A stretch of 64,000 bases of DNA from Gymnogyps californianus (taxonomy: Eukaryota > Chordata > Aves > Accipitriformes > Cathartidae). Position 1 is the first letter of the stretch. Each line of letters begins with the position of its first letter. Positions 44,460-57,064 of the stretch are shown here, in pieces. The notes beneath the pieces are model-generated. The model did no database searches and had not been told where the DNA came from. It worked only from the letters and a program-made list of their open reading frames with translations. Location: contig NC_059486.1 in the NCBI RefSeq assembly GCF_018139145.2, positions 11,346,001 through 11,410,000 of the forward strand. The letters are read 5' to 3'. The position numbers and the translations under genes were made by a program.

Positions 44460-44625
44460 AATAAAATCCCTATTCACAAGAGCTTACAGACCAAGGGTAA
44501 AATCACCCTTGCTCAAAGACCATGCACCGTGAAAGTCCTGTGTGAAAAGTGCAACAGGATTCATGCAGAGCATTGTCTTTGTACTGACTCCCTGCACAAC
44601 GGTGAATTTCCTTCAGGGCTTTGAC
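44460..44625. repeat. Possible ancient amniote repeat fragment
   Basis: 'AGCTTACAGACCAAGGGTA', 'GGATTCATGCAGAGCATTGT', 'CTTTGTACTGACTCCCTGCA' and 'GGTGAATTTCC' in series resemble an old sauropsid repeat ending in 'ggtgaatttcaccc'. Identification is by memory of the pattern only. Confidence 0.25.
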
Positions 44626-45235
44626 TACATATTCACAGCAGAAATAGCTGTGTTGCCTTAAGACAATACTACCCCACTGGTGTTTGTTACTGTGCGACAT
44701 GAAGCTGCTAGTGCTAAACTGATGGACCGGTCATGTGAATGCTTTCTAGCCACTTCTGTGCAGAATCAAGTTGTTAATTCAAAACAGCTCTCAGCAGAAT
44801 GTGAAGCCGACCAGGATGACTTTGCGTTCCAGTTGCTGGGGATTTCTCATCCAGTCCATTCCACCTATGCAGCTGTGGAGGTGATACTCACAGCTGGAAA
44901 GGTGATAAGAAACATCTGCAGAGGCAGTACTAACAGCAGAGCTGGTTTTGCAGTGAATGAACTCCGTGCACAGGGGACTTGAGGTGACATTACCAAGACA
45001 TTTTAAAATTAGGACACAAATAAAAATTAAACACTGAAATTCTACTGAAACTCAGCATGGTGACTGTACTGTTGCACCTAACTCTCTCTTTTCTTAAAAA
45101 TCCCTCTCCTTATGCTTTTGAAACAGTAGTACAATTAATTTGCAGAAGTTGATTTAGTGGTTGTTCCCAGACTATTATCCTTTTTTGTATAAAAAGACAT
45201 GAAAATTCAGAAGCCAATACATGGCATGTACTTAC

Positions 45236-45379
45236 TTTAATGACATCTTCATCAGAGGATTTGCACTCAACTGATTCAGAGATGTCTGTCACAGCACTGT
45301 TCTCTTCAATGGAGACCACTTTGATAGGCACTGCCACTGTTTTTCCCGTGAGAATTGCGGTGTTCAGAATTTCTGTGTC
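45236..45379 (-). CDS. TMEM132B: TMEM132B coding exon 5 (ectodomain)
   Basis: This internal exon is 144 bp, exactly 48 codons in phase 0-0. The acceptor TTTTTTGTACAG precedes GACACAG at 45379, and the donor AAA|GTAAGT lies at 45235-45230 on the minus strand and is near consensus. It encodes DTEILNTAILTGKTVAVPIK, then VVSIEENSAVTDISESVECK and ends SSDEDVIK. The EILNTAILTGKTV motif is shared by TMEM132B and D. The IEENSAVTDISESVECK part matches the B paralogue, while D, as I recall it, has a divergent sequence here. This is the most upstream exon in the window. I looked for the expected exon 4 donor context (the end of a PLAM block followed by GT) up to 64000 and found none, so the first four exons are presumably outside. 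Confidence 0.95.
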
Positions 45380-47699
45380 CTGTACAAAAAACAAAGCACA
45401 GCGCTGTTCAGAGACAGCTAAAAAGATTTCCAGAAGGCAAGCATCAGCTCTTCACCTGGACTTATACTCAAGAAAGATGCATTAGTTCTCAGTGGCTAAT
45501 GATCTAATCTCATCTTCAAATAGGTGCAACTTGGTAAAATGTAGTAAAACCCCAATTACATTTTATCTGCTAAATAAACAGTCAGCTGCATTGCACACTG
45601 TTAAATAGCGAGCAACATGACTGCAGCTAAATTCAGTCCAGGCAGGAATACATCACAGGTAGCTTCCACTTTTTAAGTATGTGGGGCTTTTCCCAATACT
45701 TACCTTCCAAAACATGACTTCAGAGTTTTTACTAAAAGGGATTTGATTGGCAATGTTTGGGACAGGATACAGGAGCCTCGAAAGTAAAAATATTGCTCTT
45801 TGAACATAAGCCCATTGCAAAGACGGGGCCTCTCTGTGAACTTTGTATCTGGAACTGTTTCAAGATTATTTAATTTCCTTTGATATGGCCAATGAAGCAA
45901 TGTAAGGAATCCAGAAGGAGCTAGTGATGTTATTAACTGCAGGGAAAATAACAAGGAAATTTGAAGTTTGAACTTGGGTCGTGGCATATAAAAGCCTTTC
46001 AATGCACCATCAATTAAGCTAACTCTTCTAACTCCTGAACTGTTTCAGCATCACTGTATTCCCAAGGCTCCCATGCAGGAAGAACTTTGAAGTTTTCTCC
46101 AACTTTTCAACTCCCAATTCTATAAAGTGAATAAAATATTCAGCAAAATCCTCAGCACCAAAGTCATGAGGGCTGCAGCCACTGATGTCAACAGCAGCAA
46201 AATGGGGCACTGATACTGTTGATACTGTTTTCAGTTCAAGTTTAGTGAGTTTGAAATCTAGGTCAGATTTTCTCTTCATCTTGCAACTTGTTATTTCTCA
46301 GGTTCTCCTACAGCTTTCAATAGAAATCCCATCAAACTTAAAAAAAACTGTTAAAAAAGGAATGTTGACTGTTCTAGAAAAGTAAGAACCCTAAACAATT
46401 CCTATGGCATATATGAAAACAAAGCTACCCAACACAGTAAATCAGAGCCAGATTTATAAATAACATTATTGGAAAGTCTAAGGCCATTCTCAGGAACTCC
46501 TGACTTTCAAAGGTAGAGACCACCCCCAGCCGTTCCCCATACCAATTTTGCCAGGTACCCGGCATTTTTGAGCAACAGAGCCCTGTAGTGAAATGCATGG
46601 CTTTTGGAGCTTAACTTCTGTCATCCAAACTTGAAAATTTTGTTCCGAAAGTATTTATTTCCATGTACTGGCATTTTGATAAGTCCAGAAACAGATGCAA
46701 AGGAGTAGATCTCAACATTTGTGAAAGCAACTCAGTAACAAACCCAACTACTCTTCTGTCCGCAGACTTCCAAAGCAACAAGCATTGAATAACACACATA
46801 GGTTCACCAAAAAGCAAGTTCAACATATTTTCTGCTGTGTATTTGGCTACTGCAAGTGCTGTATGTCCTTTGAAATTAATCTTTCGCCTCGATCCCTTAA
46901 AGCCTTATTTTTTGTGACTCTGAGTGTTAAACACTGCAAACTAAGGACTCCAGGGCAAAGGAGCAGCAAGAGAGCTTGTGGAAATGACAGGATATCTTTT
47001 CAGGCTATCTCAGCTCTGCTTTGAAATGATTCTACTCACATCCAGTTTTTCCTTAGCCACTGGTATGTATTGCTGATAGAGAAATCTAATTTAAAGGGAC
47101 AGGTTCAGAGGAAGAGAAATCCCATAAATAGAAACAAGTTTCAGATATAAAACATACTCTGTGGCTTGGGGATTTACCCATATTTGCATTTAATGGTAAT
47201 TTATGAAGTTCAAGACAAATCAGAAAATCATATACACACAAAAAAAAGAAACAAGCCCTGCACCACTGCCAAGAAGGTAAAAACAAAGACCTGATTATGC
47301 AGTAAGGTGAAACTTGTGCCACAAGCAGCAGAGTAAATTCATCATCCAGGTTTAACTTGCAACAAACTGCCTGGGAGTCACTAGAACTCCCCCTGGCTCA
47401 GCTTTGGTCATGCCTGCAGCGCTGACTAATCAGTGGCCTCAACATGAAGTCAAATATTAAGAAAAATAGGAGAGAAGAGAAGTGGGAAGCCCAGCAGACA
47501 AGACCACAAGGCACTCTGACCCGCATGAGGATCCTGTGCTCCTGATTTCCCAGCCCTCCATATCACCAGGAAAAGACCAGCTGCTTAGTCCGCTCCGGCA
47601 TTACCCTGGGTGATGGCGAGACTGCCAGTAGTATCATGCTAAATCACGTTTGCTGCACCACCAGCCATGGCTGCAGCTAAGCTCTCAGCTGACACCACA

Positions 47700-48545
47700 G
47701 CACCATGAGAACACTAGAGCACAGGATTAAAATCCAGTATTGGAGACAGGGTTTAAAAAAACAGGATGCAATAAAGTTAAATGCAAGTTGCTGCTTTTCT
47801 GTAGGAACAACTAATCCTATAAATACAGGACAGAAAACATTCAACGGGAAAAGCTGCTCTCAGAAAAGCATTTGGGGACTATATTAGATCACAAACTGAA
47901 CATAAGTCAGCAATTGCATGCTGCTGTGGTTAAAAAACAAAACCAAACCAATCAAAGAACCCTCCCGCAGTAAATTGTATAAAGAGGACTATCACCTGTA
48001 AGACGTGAAGTACTCCTGCTCAGCACTAGCAAGGCCTCAGCTAAAGGACTATGTCTGATTTTGAGAACTATACTGCCAAGAAAAACTTTCTCAAGTGAAA
48101 AGAAATAAAAAAGAAGGAGGAGAATAAATCAAAGACTAGAAAATAAGATCCATGAGGAATGACTGAAAGAATTGGGATTGTTTGGCCTAGAAAAGATTAT
48201 GGGGAAAGATGATTACTGTCTCCATATACATAAAAGTCTTCAAAAAATGAGGAAGAATAAACTATTTTCCATGTTCATGGACAGGGCCTGAGGTAATGGG
48301 CTTAAACTGTAACAAGGAAGATTTGTCTGACATTAAGGCAATCTTTATTATAAAAATAATGATAGAGAATTTATGGAATAGGTTGTCTGGGGAGAAGAAG
48401 ATGCACAAGCCTAAGAGATGCTCTAGTCTAAGAGATCTTTGAAGAACAGGTTATACATCATTCAGAAATAACATAGGTTCTTTGAGTCATGTAGAAGAAG
48501 AAAGGCAGCAGATGACCTCTTGTGGTTCCCTCCACCCCTGTACCT
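47700..48545 (+). mobile_element. Old CR1-type LINE fragment (3' part of pol and 3' tail)
   Basis: The stretch follows the order of the CR1 3' region. GGGGACTATATTAGATCACAA and AACTGAACATAAGTCAGCAA lie near 47874-47912. The block 'CTCAGCACTAGCAAGGCCTCAGC' (about 48019-48041) resembles the usual actcagcactggtgaggcc. The tail-type text follows: ggcctagaaaag, 'gacattaaggcaatc' (48330) and 'ggaataggttgtctggggag' (48376). The copy has many substitutions, in-frame stops and no clean ATTCTATG end repeats, so it is a dead, ancient insertion in the TMEM132B intron. Both boundaries are approximate. Confidence 0.7.
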
Positions 48546-51500
48546 TAGTAGTCTCCATTTTTTCAAAATTGAATGATAACACAATAACCTATATATCTTG
48601 TATTCAAAACAACACTATTCTGCTTCACCCATCCCAAATAACATGATCCTTCTTCACTGGACAAAAGAAAATGATCTATACCTTTAAAATGGAAAAGCCT
48701 GACAGGCAAATGTGACTGATATTCCTGCTTTCTGCACTACATAGGGCAGAGCTGATGTACCAATTGCTAAGTAATAATCTGTCACTTCTGTTTCTCTTTT
48801 TCCAATAGGTCATTATTGGTGTATCTGAATTCTAAGTGGCTTTGATATAAAACCATTATTACAAAGGTTAAAAAACCTTTTCAAATTTCCCAAGACCTTT
48901 CTGGAGAGAAGACAGAAAATTTGGCTACTGGCACATTAGCAGCAATTAGAAACCCCAATCTTCTGCCCTTTGCTAATGGCTTCATTAAAGGAAGTAGCGT
49001 GCATCCGAATGAATTTATTTTGATTAATTACTTCAGAGATGCATCTGCCCCCAAAACTGTAAAAGGCATCATTTGTCATGATAAAGGGCTACTGAAATTT
49101 TACTTCCCTTCTCTTTAGCCCAATATGAACTTCAAGAATTTCAAATTCATGATGTGCACAAAGGAGATGGAAACATATTGTAGATATTATCTAGTGGCTT
49201 CATAGCTAGTACCATTACAATCATTAGAGATCCTCAGCACTGGGAAGCAATTGGTAGCCACCTAGCTACAGCTTTGAGCAGAGATGGAAACCTTCGTATT
49301 TCATCTCCACTGAAAGCAGTCATAACTCATTGGTATTACACAGATTAAGAAATACTGAAGTATAAGCAATTAATATATTACACACTATGTTAAAAGCAAT
49401 TTTCAAATCTGCCACTTCCCTTCCTCAGTCTGTAAGTAAGTGCCCTATGCTACTCAACTGTGACATTTAAAAAAAAAAAAAAAAGACCAAAGAACCAAGT
49501 CTTGATTCTATTGTCTTTTTGTTTGGAACCAAAATAGAAAAATGTGTGTCCTATATCCTTGTATATGGAATAGCCTTATGGCACAACTTCTGCCTCCTCT
49601 GTGTTTCCTTTATATTGCTGCAATAAAGCCAAAGGCTTTAATGTAACAGAGAACTGCCCCATTGTCTGCACCCATACACAAGCTGTTAGGCAGAAAACTC
49701 TAAATAATGTATGAAAGGATCCATGGTCCAAGACTCCTCAAAAGCTGAACTAAAACTCACAAAAATAAAAGGAGCTTAAATAGAACTCTGTCCGTCTGTC
49801 TGCTCTGCAATACTGAGCACTCTGAACATGCACCACAGACAAGGGGGCTCCGATTCAGCACCCCAACCCGTTTCCCTTGCATTCTGCCACCTCCTGTAAC
49901 GATCCACTGATAAGTAGAAATAGTAGTTGAATCTTTAAGGATATGTCAAGCAACATTAAGAAAACAATTGTTCTCACATCAGAACAGGAAATACAATAGC
50001 TGGTATAGGTGGTGATTTTTATGTTTTATTTTTAAATGCAATATACTATCCTGTTTGCTAGCTAATTCGGGAGTATACAAACAAGATTACTAAGAAACCT
50101 TAGAGAGACTAAGAACTCATTTAAAATGTAGGCGCTTTTCAAAATCACAATATCTTGGCTGTTTCCACATTCTTTAATTTTTAAAATCCTCCAAGAACTA
50201 ATCTACTTTCTGTGCAGGCAGCAACTAAAGTTTTAAAATCAGATTTATTTTGTGTGGCAAAAGACTGAAAGCATCTGATAGCAATGTTTGGACTTGTTCC
50301 CAATAAATTCAAAAATGGGGAGTGTAAAGTAAATTGGAAAAAACAGAAAGAGGATGAGTTATAAGTAAGCATCAATATCTAGGTTGGAAAGAAGTTTCTG
50401 TAAGTGTATTACAAACTCTAAAAAAGCAAGGGTTGTCATTTCCAAAGTCAAAATGGAGAACTACACATACAATTCTCATTCACACAGAAGGGAGATTTGA
50501 GCTCTGAACTTCTTTGGAAGCCTCAAACTGTCTTTGCAGCACAATGACCAAATCTCAACAACATCTGACTGATATTGCAGAGACAGAGTTGGGTTTCTTG
50601 TATGAAGAACTACCTACAAACTCCCAATTAGGATGGTTCTTTTGTGTTTCCAGGGCACCCCTTCAATGAATACAGCATACGAAGGAAATCATTACTATTT
50701 AAACATATTTAATTAACAAACAGTAGCATTAAAGAACATTTTTTCTTGTTCCTCTAATGGTTAGAGGAAGACTCTAGTGGTTAGACATAAGGCTCTAATC
50801 AAAGGAGATACTCAAAAGCAAACCATTGAATTGTGTGCATAAGAAATTGCTTTAAAAATTTATTGGTAAGCTTTAACTTCAAGCTAGATCTCATAAACAG
50901 AACTGAGTAAATGTCTTCACCCAACATAGCATTTTCATTATCCACTAACAAAACATCTACTCTTTCCCAGCCCAGACAATATCTTGTGTACTAGTCTAGC
51001 TCAAATCAGCACTATTTCTGCTTGCTCAAAACCCCAACCTTTTGCAAAGGACCTGAACCATCAGACTCTGCATCAAGGACACAGAATTGTACCTCCTCTA
51101 CACAAACCTTCAGCATGCTTCAGTGACTTCAGAAATGAGGCCCTGAGGTCACAACCTGACACCTACTACAGATAAAGAAAAGCTTCTCTGCTGGCATAGG
51201 TATGCAGCAAGTGTGGTATGAAATGTTCCTAGCAGGAGTAACTTCTACTGTTCATCTGCCTTCCCCAGATAAACAAAGAAAGTAAGAGGGCTAGGCAGCT
51301 TTCAAACCTCTTTATAGCTAAGCACTTGATTAAGTTATGACTCAAGTGCAACCAGTTAGGACAAAGGGGTACTTCCATTCATTTCCCTGCATTCTTGATT
51401 TGGGGAAAAAAAAAAAAAAAAGATTTAATCAAGTAATCAAGAAGCCCACAGGCTAGAACTGGTGAGTTCTATCAGCCTAGTGGTTTGGAACTCCTCTGTG

Positions 51501-53697
51501 TGTGCCTGTATCAAGTTACCACAGTTACAAATCTTGCTATTACATTTGAGTAGATCAGGAAAAGAATTAACTGGCATTTCAAAGAAAAATAGTGAGATGA
51601 GAGTCAAGCAGGGAGTCAGACACTACATTATATCGCACTGAGACCTGAGTTCAGTGAGGCCATTGTATAGAATTCCATGCAAGTATCACCACTCTACAGG
51701 GTAGTCTCTCAGCTTTCCTGCTTGGAGCCAATGTTACGATTCAGAGTATCATAAACTTCCATTCATACTCTGGTCTTGGTTACATCAAGGTTAATTTGGG
51801 TAAAGTCCACTAGGAGTAGTATTGGTCTAAACATTTTCTTCCACAGCTGCACTCATTGTGCTACTTCACAGGAAACTCAGCAGAACTGGTTTTCAGAAAA
51901 AACAGTAGTTTTTTAGAAAGGGAAAATAACATCCAAAAAGCTAATGTATTCTAGCCAGAGCTGAGAAGAAGCATGTGCTCACATTTGGTCATTTGAAGTT
52001 ACATAACACTATGGTTAACTCTGCAGGAATCTCACAGTTTATTCCATCCCTGTTTCAGCCAGGGAACTTCCACCGATGTCAGTGGGAGCTCTGTGCAAAG
52101 AGCAACAATACAGAATATGAGCCTTAGTTGCTTGAATTTAGCTGAAGAGCAAACCTTATGTTCATCCAACCTCTCAACTGTAAGAAGGCACGCATTCAAC
52201 CATGACTAATTTGGGAACTAATTCAACATTAAATTGCAGCAGAATGAGGAAGCAAAGTGACAGCTGTTTAATTAAACTCTAAATCCGATTAGATGGTGTT
52301 ATCAAGAGAAATCCATGGGAGCCTGAGGTCATGAGAATGGTCCTGTTTACAGGCTGAAAATTCTGTAAGTGGAATCTCATAGAATGATGTTAATCATAGC
52401 TTAAGATTTCTCCCTCATACAAACACACTACCTCATGAGTAACAAACCTATGCTGTAGAACTCAAGAAGTGACACAGAAAAGCTAATTGTGTTTTAATTT
52501 ATAAGGACACTTTCTTGAAAAAGTTTGTGGAAAAGAGTCAGTTGGGCACTGTCTACCTTAAAATCAAACCAGTATTTGTCTTACAGAAAAAGGACAGAAG
52601 CAGCAAGCCCTTGCATGCTGTTGACAGCACTTGAATCGGTGGAGACAATGCCTACGCAGGAGAGCTCCAGGAGCTGTACTGTGCTTCCAACTATTGTTCA
52701 GCCCATCACCCTTGATGAACAGTGACACCTTGGCAATACATTTACAAGAGAAGAAGATGGAGATGTGGGAGATACAAAGTAAACTCCACACACGCCAGTT
52801 GCAAACACCATAAATAGTCTACTGATGAGCACTAAGTTATGCATCACAAGTTTCCAGGGCATCCTACTTAGAGTGATGCACAGGGCTGTACTGCACTGCA
52901 GACAATTGTTATGCTGATTTGTGAGTCTGATAACACAATGGTTGTAGATTTGAGTTATTAATACTACTAAGATTACAGCTGATTAACGAAATAACATTGT
53001 TAGGCAGCAGACTGTTTATCCACATAATCCTATGATTAAAAGTAAATTATACATTGTGCTTTCTGCCAACTGGATTCTCTGACGCTCCACATTCACAGAC
53101 AGTATATACAAGAAGGGAAAGAAGCTGACATTCTGTTTTTAAATTCTTAGCACACACTTCAGAAGAACAGGAACGTTTCTACAGACCAAAGAGTTTGCAT
53201 GATTGAGGATCTCACTGAGGCAGATTCACTCCATGGCAGGCAGTGGGGAAGGGCAAATTTTGTTGGTCAGATTTTGGGTTGCTCTTTTCTTTCATTTGAT
53301 TCCAACGCTATTGGCCCATCACATGTAAATCCTCCTCTGCTTCATTCATCAGTTTATAACATGAGGACTTTTACTTCATGAGTAATATCACATTGCAAAA
53401 GAAATGGGATAATGCCGTTAAGCAGTAAAACCAAAGGGGGACAACCTGCTTACTTAATAGCATCCCTCAGTATTCAAACATGGATCCAGATGGAATCCAG
53501 GTTACTCCATGAGTCTAAGGTCCATGCTGCCAAGGAAAATGTAAACTAATGAACAAATTGGCAGTGGTGAAAAATTAGGCCATTCAAAATCTACATAAGA
53601 AACAGACTTATTCAATAAAAGTTGCCATTTCTGCAATCTGTTTCTGACGAGGACAATAGAACAAGAATCTCAGTTTCTTTTGGATGCTAATTCTTTT

Positions 53698-53750
53698 CGA
53701 CACACAACAACACTGTGAGGTATCTTCTCTTTACTACAGCTTTGTTAAAT
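53698..53750 (-). repeat. MIR-like ancient SINE fragment (3' end portion)
   Basis: CACACAACAACACTGTGAGG, then TATC matches the reverse complement of the MIR 3' end ('cctcacaacaaccctgtgaggtaggt'). Only this short end is recognisable. Confidence 0.4.
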
Positions 53751-54559
53751 GGCCAACAATGTACATGGCACAAAAATTAAGGACAATACCTGCCCTGAAG
53801 AACAAATAATGCAGAAGTCAAATACAGATAAAACATCACCCACGGAAAGACCCAAAGGTGGACGTTGGCATTGTTCTGTCCCTACCATGCACAACATCTG
53901 TTTGAAGACCTTGATCAACATGATGTCTGTGGGTCACCAGGAGTCTTAAAGAAGGTAAATGGAGGAAATGTGGAAACAGGGGCATAAGGAAGGGATTCAG
54001 ACTCATATTTCTCACCTCCCAGAAGAGTGGCTTTGACCATCATCAGTACACAGGTAAAGCCCATCAGCGCACAGGCTAGGCTGGGGTGCCTCACCCATTT
54101 CTCCTGGGGCTGGACCACTGCAAGAAAAACAGTGGCAGATTCCTGGGGCCAGAAGGAGAGAAAGCAAATGGTGCTCAGCTGGGATGAGAATGTCTTGGGC
54201 CCAGCACAATCTTCCCTGTAGTTTTTGTGAACCATGTAATTTATGACAAAGATCTGAGTGACTTTTCAAAATGGGAACTCAGTGTTCTGCAAATGCAATG
54301 CCTTTTTAATCAATGATCTTAGCTCTGTTTAGTCTCCATATTGAGATAAATCTTAATTACTGGCCCCCTACATTAGCAACAAACCATCCCATTTTCTTCC
54401 CTGCTTGTACAGTTTTCAAATACCCTGCTAGTGGAATTTTTGAGTCCTGACAAATTATGCTCTGCAGACAGAAAAGGGGAATGGAGAATATATTAACAGA
54501 TAGGGATGCAGAAAAATATCTTTGGATTCTTGGATGACTAATCCACACTTTCCTTGCAG

Positions 54560-54690
54560 TGAATCTACCCTGTTAGCATTTGAACGTGCAAAAGGGAACA
54601 TAGCCAATGATTACTTTGATTTAGCAGATGCAGACCGTATTGCTAAATGTAATTCTATCATCACTCAAAAGCGAGCATCTCTTTTAAAAA
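54560..54690 (+). CDS. Candidate plus-strand exon inside TMEM132B intron 4, unassigned
   Basis: A clear acceptor (CACACTTTCCTTGCAG ending 54559) is followed by 131 bp and then A|GTAAGAAG, a near-consensus donor at 54691. The segment is open in the frame that gives ESTLLAFERAKGNIANDYFD, then LADADRIAKCNSIITQKRAS and LLK. This is a charged, probably helical peptide with ordinary amino-acid composition. I do not recognise the family. It runs antisense to TMEM132B, so it would belong to a nested or overlapping transcript, coding or not. No ATG-plus-leader or terminal exon of the same unit could be found by eye. Confidence 0.25.
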
Positions 54691-56906
54691 GTAAGAAGAG
54701 ACTGGAGCAACTGAACAAAACTACCCGTGCCTTTAATTGCTTTGTTCTGTTTACAGTTAGTGACATAAAATGATGGAAAAACGTTCTAAAGCCATTACTC
54801 AGATCTGTGTATTGGTACAAAGGCCACATTGACTTAAGGTCAGGTACAGAGGTCTGGACTCTACCCAGATTATTACGACAACAGGATCTCACTTCTTATT
54901 GCTTGTAATTTTGAATAAAAAAGTAAAATCTTATCAGCATAAACTTCCCATTTGCAAAGTCCATAAACAGCATTCTGGCTAGCAAAAAAATAAGCAACAG
55001 ACACAGCCTGTTTTAGAATAAGGAGGAACCCTCCAAAAAGGACAGTGAGAAACATTTTGCTTCAAGCTGCAGGCTAACGAATGTCCTTTCTTCAGAGCTT
55101 ATGGAAACAGCAATTATACTAGCAGACAAGGTAGCTTTCTGTGATCTGCTGAAGAGGGATAACCAGTCTCTGTCTCTTCATTTCCAATGTGTCTGAAACT
55201 AGGTGGAATGAAGAAACCTTATGAGCCAGTAGGTCCAGAAAGGTGTAACACCTCTGAAGGTCCTGTCACTTCTTCCACTTCTGAACAACTGAGAATCAAA
55301 TTCAGATTTCTTTTAACAAATTTGTTTCAGAAGTAAATATTTACTTTACTGTATTTGTTATACTAAGTTTATCATATGCAGTTCACAATACCAATTCAAA
55401 ACTTGATTTTGGAGCTGTAATAGTTTGCCACAGGCACTGAGACTAACCAAGAAATCTTATTTCCTCTCCCTTGTGGAATCAGGATCCAAGCGCTTCCATT
55501 AATATTTCTACCAGTAAAGTTCCACTGCCTGAATATCAATGCTACTTATATTTATTATTTGTATAAAAGTGACCCCATTCTGGCTCCACATGATAGCCGG
55601 ATGTCAATATGCTGAGCAGTGACTATAATAAGAGACTGTTTCTACACCAAGAAGGAAAAAAGAGCAACCAGATCAACTGATTCTCAGCACATCTTGGTGA
55701 ATAACTGATTCTTGTTGTTTTCCGAACAGATCTAGGAATGAGAAAAATCATTCCCACACCATCTGACACAGTTTGGTTTCGGTTTTCTTGCTGAATAAAA
55801 TACTCAAAAAATACTGAAGCGTTCTAGTTTTCTTTCCATTTTATTTTCCAAAAATATTTGGGGAAATACATAGCCCCAATGTTATATCAAAACAAAACAA
55901 AAAATCAGATTACTTTTATATATAAGGTATGGACCCCCAAATACCACTTCGGCTAAATGGGTCTTGATTTGATCCCTTATGGCTCTTTTAATTTTTTTAT
56001 ATATAAACCCTTTGTTTTACTTTATCTTAAAACCTGTCTTTACCTAGCATAAAGCAAGGTGGAATGAGAAACCTACGGTCCTTTTCCCACAGAGAGCACA
56101 GATTCAGTTAAAGCAATGATTACTGACTCCTTAGGGAACCTGCATCCTTGGAGGAGCTTAGAAGATCCAGATACCTAAATTGTGAGGGATCAAACTAATT
56201 ACCAAGTATGTTGGAGAGGCATTCCCTACAGCAGCAGCAACCAGCAAACCTTCTGCAAGGAAAAAGATGTCAGACAGATTCCCCCAAGACTGCAGACAGC
56301 GAGTACAGCCTCCAAAAGTCCCTCCTTCCACCTGTCACAAGAACGGTTACACTGCTTGAATCAGGCAGAGTAACATGCTTAGCTCACACATGACAATGTA
56401 TTACACTTGCATTCAACACTTATCTTTAATGAATCAAGTCCTCAAGAAATAACTTCAAACCTTCCCTACCACCCTAAATTACTCCGACAAGATGATCTCA
56501 TTAAATAATCTAACCCCCTAGGTGATGGAAAATGCAAATTAATAAGGACATGAAATAAAATCAACTGAACACTTTCATGCTTGATTGTGTCTTCCTTTAC
56601 CATCTTAAAAGCTGTAAATGTGCATAGTTTGTCTTTTTTAAGTGTCTGTCATAATCGATGTGTATCAACAGTGACTGAGCCTCTAGCTGGGGGCCTCTGT
56701 TTTGTAGGAGCTGTGACACTAAATTCAATTAGGTACAGCTCACTAAAAAACCAAGTATTATGCTAATGCTGTCTCTATTTCCTGTTGCCTAGAACAGACA
56801 TGGCAGGATCCAGTGGCCAATATGTATTTTCAAAGAAAGATGGTATTTCCTGCTGTGTGGAGGAAGAGTCTGTAACTGAAAATTATTTCAAAGGCAACAA
56901 TTCTGG

Positions 56907-57064
56907 AACCACTTAAAACGTAGAAAAAGTTTTAAGGACAACTGCAGGAGATGGGAAGCAGAAGCTCACATTTCATCTTCCTATAACCACTTAAAATATA
57001 GAATAAGGACATAAAGGTGACTGGAGAAGATGGGAAGCAGAAGCCCACATTTTATTTCTCTATA
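56907..57064. repeat. Imperfect tandem duplication of an 80-bp unit
   Basis: Two adjacent copies lie at 56907-56984 (78 bp) and 56985-57064 (80 bp). Both start AACCACTTAAAA and share GATGGGAAGCAGAAGC, CCACATTT or TCACATTT and a CTATA end. They differ at several positions and by small indels. The unit is not a recognised transposable element. It lies in TMEM132B intron 4. Confidence 0.85.

Larger units (their letters stand above)
29341..45235 (-). other. TMEM132B: TMEM132B intron 5
   Basis: This 15,895-bp phase-0 intron has donor GTAAGT. It contains MIR-like fragments (31491-31565, 34951-35020), an old repeat near 44460-44625 and a 187-codon minus-strand open frame at 41400-41963. That frame is described under findings. 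No other exon of TMEM132B is needed, since exons 5 and 6 join directly in frame. Confidence 0.85.

Noticed and set aside
49469..49484. A16 run as the tail of a retroposed gene copy
   Set aside because: The sequence upstream shows no coding character and no flanking direct repeat was found; similar A runs at 15670 and 51405 also lack retrocopy signs.
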